Assembly (NCBI RefSeq): GCF_011761475.1
Contig: NZ_JAASRS010000001.1
Location: 1,116,001-1,180,000, forward strand
Direction: 5' to 3'
DNA from: Saccharococcus thermophilus
Lineage (GTDB): Bacteria; Bacillota; Bacilli; Bacillales; Anoxybacillaceae
Length of the DNA: 64,000 nt
In this document: one piece after another, positions 62,596 through 64,000 of the stretch
How the letters are laid out: each line of letters opens with the position of its first letter
Numbering within the stretch: position 1 is the first letter of the stretch
The notes under the pieces: generated by a model
What the model was told of the DNA's origin: nothing
What the model saw: only the letters and a program-made list of their open reading frames with translations
The model's database searches: none
Program-made: the position numbers and the translations under genes

Positions 62596-63762
62596 TTAAT
62601 GATAACGTTCTTCAAACATTCGCTCGAGGGCTTCCTGTGCTTCGGCAAATCCTCGCAACTTTCGCCCTGCCCATTTCTCATTAAAATCTTGAATGGTCAA
62701 ATATACGATTTTTTCAGCGGCTTCTAAACTATTCAAACTGTTCATCGGCTTTAGACGTTTCCGAATCTCCTTGATCGTTCGTTCAATGGCATTCGTCGTG
62801 TAAATCACACTTCGAATACTGCTTGGATAATCCATAAATGTAAGGAGGACATCCAACTCATTGGCCCAAGATTGAACTTCTCTCGGATACTTGCTTGACC
62901 ATTTCGACTCAAACTGTTGAAACATCTGTAACGCCATCTCCTTATTCGGCGCGCGATAAATCAGCCTGAGATCCTCGGCCACTTCAAATTGGTCTTTTTT
63001 CCGAACACGATGGAGCGTGTTACGGACTTTGTGAACGACACAACGCTGCACATCGGCTTTCGGATAAACCGCCTTAAAGGCTTCCTCCAACCCTGGTAGT
63101 CCATCGAATATGCCCAGAAGCACTTCCTTGGCGCCTCTTTGGTAGAGGTGTTGAAGAATTTCCTGCCATACATAGGCGCTTTCTTGTCCTCCCACAAAGA
63201 AATCAAGAATTTCGCGATATCCTTCTTCGTTCACCCCTAACACCACATAAATGACTTCTTTCTCCACGGTTTCGCGACGAAGTTTTACGTATAAACCATC
63301 CAAATATAAGACGGAATAACGCTTGTGCAGTGGACGAGTGTGCCATTTCTCGATGTCTTCCTTCACGACATCGGTAATACGGCTGATCGTCGCAGGAGAA
63401 TAGGTGCTTCCTAGAATTCGTTCGATAAACTTGCCAATTTCCCGTGTACTCATGCCACTTTGGTACATCCTAATGATTGCTTCCTCCAGCCAGCCGGTGT
63501 GCCGTTGGTAAGGGGCAAACAACTGTGTTTGAAATTCTCCGTTTCGGTCTCTAGGGACCAAAAGACCTTCAATCCGGCCATATTGCGTATCTAGATTTCG
63601 TTGATAGTAGCCGTTTCTCATATTTGATGTTCCGGCCTGTTCTATTTCGAGGAAATTCTTGATTTCTTCCCGCATGATCAGTTCTAATTTTTCCTTTACA
63701 AACTGACGAATGACACTTTCCAGTTGATTTGCCCAGTCGACATTCGGTATACTTTTAGACAT
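62596..63762 (-). CDS. IS256-family transposase (388 aa)
   Basis: A complete MULE-type DDE transposase. SVLYLDGLYVKLRRE holds the first Asp, LLGIFDGLPGLEEAFKAVYP the second and YTTNAIERTIKEIRKRLKPM the Glu. AVYPKADVQRCVVHKVRNTL is the conserved C/HxxH region. AGGAGAACCC precedes the start. The remnant at 21449-21545 derives from a close relative. Confidence 0.93.
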   Translation of the reverse strand: MSKSIPNVDWANQLESVIRQFVKEKLELIMREEIKNFLEIEQAGTSNMRNGYYQRNLDTQYGRIEGLLVPRDRNGEFQTQLFAPYQRHTGWLEEAIIRMYQSGMSTREIGKFIERILGSTYSPATISRITDVVKEDIEKWHTRPLHKRYSVLYLDGLYVKLRRETVEKEVIYVVLGVNEEGYREILDFFVGGQESAYVWQEILQHLYQRGAKEVLLGIFDGLPGLEEAFKAVYPKADVQRCVVHKVRNTLHRVRKKDQFEVAEDLRLIYRAPNKEMALQMFQQFESKWSSKYPREVQSWANELDVLLTFMDYPSSIRSVIYTTNAIERTIKEIRKRLKPMNSLNSLEAAEKIVYLTIQDFNEKWAGRKLRGFAEAQEALERMFEERYH

Positions 63763-63856
63763 AGGTAGGGTTCTCCTTTCTCTGGAATGTTTGGGTTCAA
63801 TCAGAGAATACCCTACCTTTTTTATTTTGATCTAGTAAAATGCTTTACACAAAATT

Positions 63857-64000
63857 TTATACATCATCGATTTTTGGAATGAATACTTTTTCATACCATT
63901 GTCTGCCCTTTGCTTTTACCAACAAAAAGCGCGTCAACATTCCGCCAAGAAACGGAATTCCTAAGTAAATGAACACTGACTTAGCGACTTCCATCATTGT
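63857..64000 (-). pseudogene. Truncated ACR3-type arsenite efflux transporter gene (window edge)
   Basis: The minus-strand frame enters from the window edge and reads [37 protein letters not shown] and IPKIDDV, then stops at TAA 63857-63859 at the IS256 boundary. This is the middle of ACR3 proteins, which should continue for another four or so membrane segments. The gene is therefore cut by IS256 or a rearrangement. Confidence 0.75.

Larger units (their letters stand above)
62447..63857 (-). mobile_element. IS256-family insertion sequence
   Basis: AATTTTGTGTAA (62448-62459) and its complement TTACACAAAATT (63845-63856) mark the ends, with GTAGGGT(A)TTCTCTGA repeated inside both. One transposase gene lies between. 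No target duplication is seen; the two flanks carry parts of different genes. Confidence 0.8.

Overview
The window looks like chromosomal DNA of a thermophilic Geobacillus/Parageobacillus-type Bacillota. Gene content and strong AGGAGG-type ribosome sites point there: parE-parC, the tre operon, nsrR/hmp, yyaL, yojN/yojO-like genes, an rtp gene and a YjcZ peptide. The genus is an inference from protein resemblance. No rRNA, tRNA or CRISPR array was seen.

Region 1 (1-11.3 kb) is most of an aerobic carbon monoxide dehydrogenase (Mo-CODH) locus. It holds the 3' part of coxL with the form I motif AYRCSFR, an XdhC protein fused to a YHS metal-binding domain, coxG, coxD (MoxR AAA+), coxE (VWA), a CtaG-like membrane protein, a second full-length XdhC, and three molybdenum-cofactor genes (MocA-like, MoaB/Mog, MoeA). 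The genes for the other CODH subunits would lie before base 1. The copper-containing Mo-Cu site of form I CODH makes the YHS fusion and the CtaG homologue candidates for metal supply.

Region 2 (11.3-28.1 kb) is accessory DNA: three GNAT acetyltransferases (one broken), a VOC protein, a MOSC protein, a PaiB-like protein, a methyltransferase, a LysE exporter, a SunI-like protein, many gene remnants, two IS110-family elements, a 110-bp MITE-like palindrome, and a dispersed repeat of about 37 bp between the small genes. An IS1634 element with a 6-bp target duplication (GTAGGA) splits a clan GH-A glycosidase gene; removing it restores a 326-codon reading frame.

Region 3 (28.1-57.3 kb) is mostly + strand core sequence: yyaL, a CoA-binding protein, parE-parC-PilZ, a MerR/DUF3967 protein, the trehalose operon treP-treA-treR with promoter, TreR boxes and cre, an NhaC-type antiporter, a thioesterase, a class V aminotransferase, an acyl-CoA dehydrogenase, speE, nsrR and hmp, msrAB, purU, an IS1182 element, rtp, a MoxR/VWA pair and a DHH phosphoesterase.

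The most important structural result is that this is the replication terminus. The rtp gene encodes a close homologue of the B. subtilis replication terminator protein. Four sites resembling the B. subtilis Ter B-site core (CTATGTTCTAAAT type) lie in intergenic gaps at 38.08, 40.66, 42.25 and 52.61 kb, all in one orientation, the last just upstream of rtp. A 28-bp site matching B. subtilis dif as I remember it at 24 of 28 positions lies at 58801-58828. The gene pair for topoisomerase IV is close by.

Region 4 (57.3-64 kb), around and beyond dif, is decayed: a broken sulfite-oxidase-like gene, a free-standing LAGLIDADG endonuclease 30 bp from dif, a third IS110 element with a structured leader, a transposase remnant, a uracil-DNA-glycosylase-like remnant, an IS256 element and a truncated ACR3 arsenite transporter gene at the window edge.
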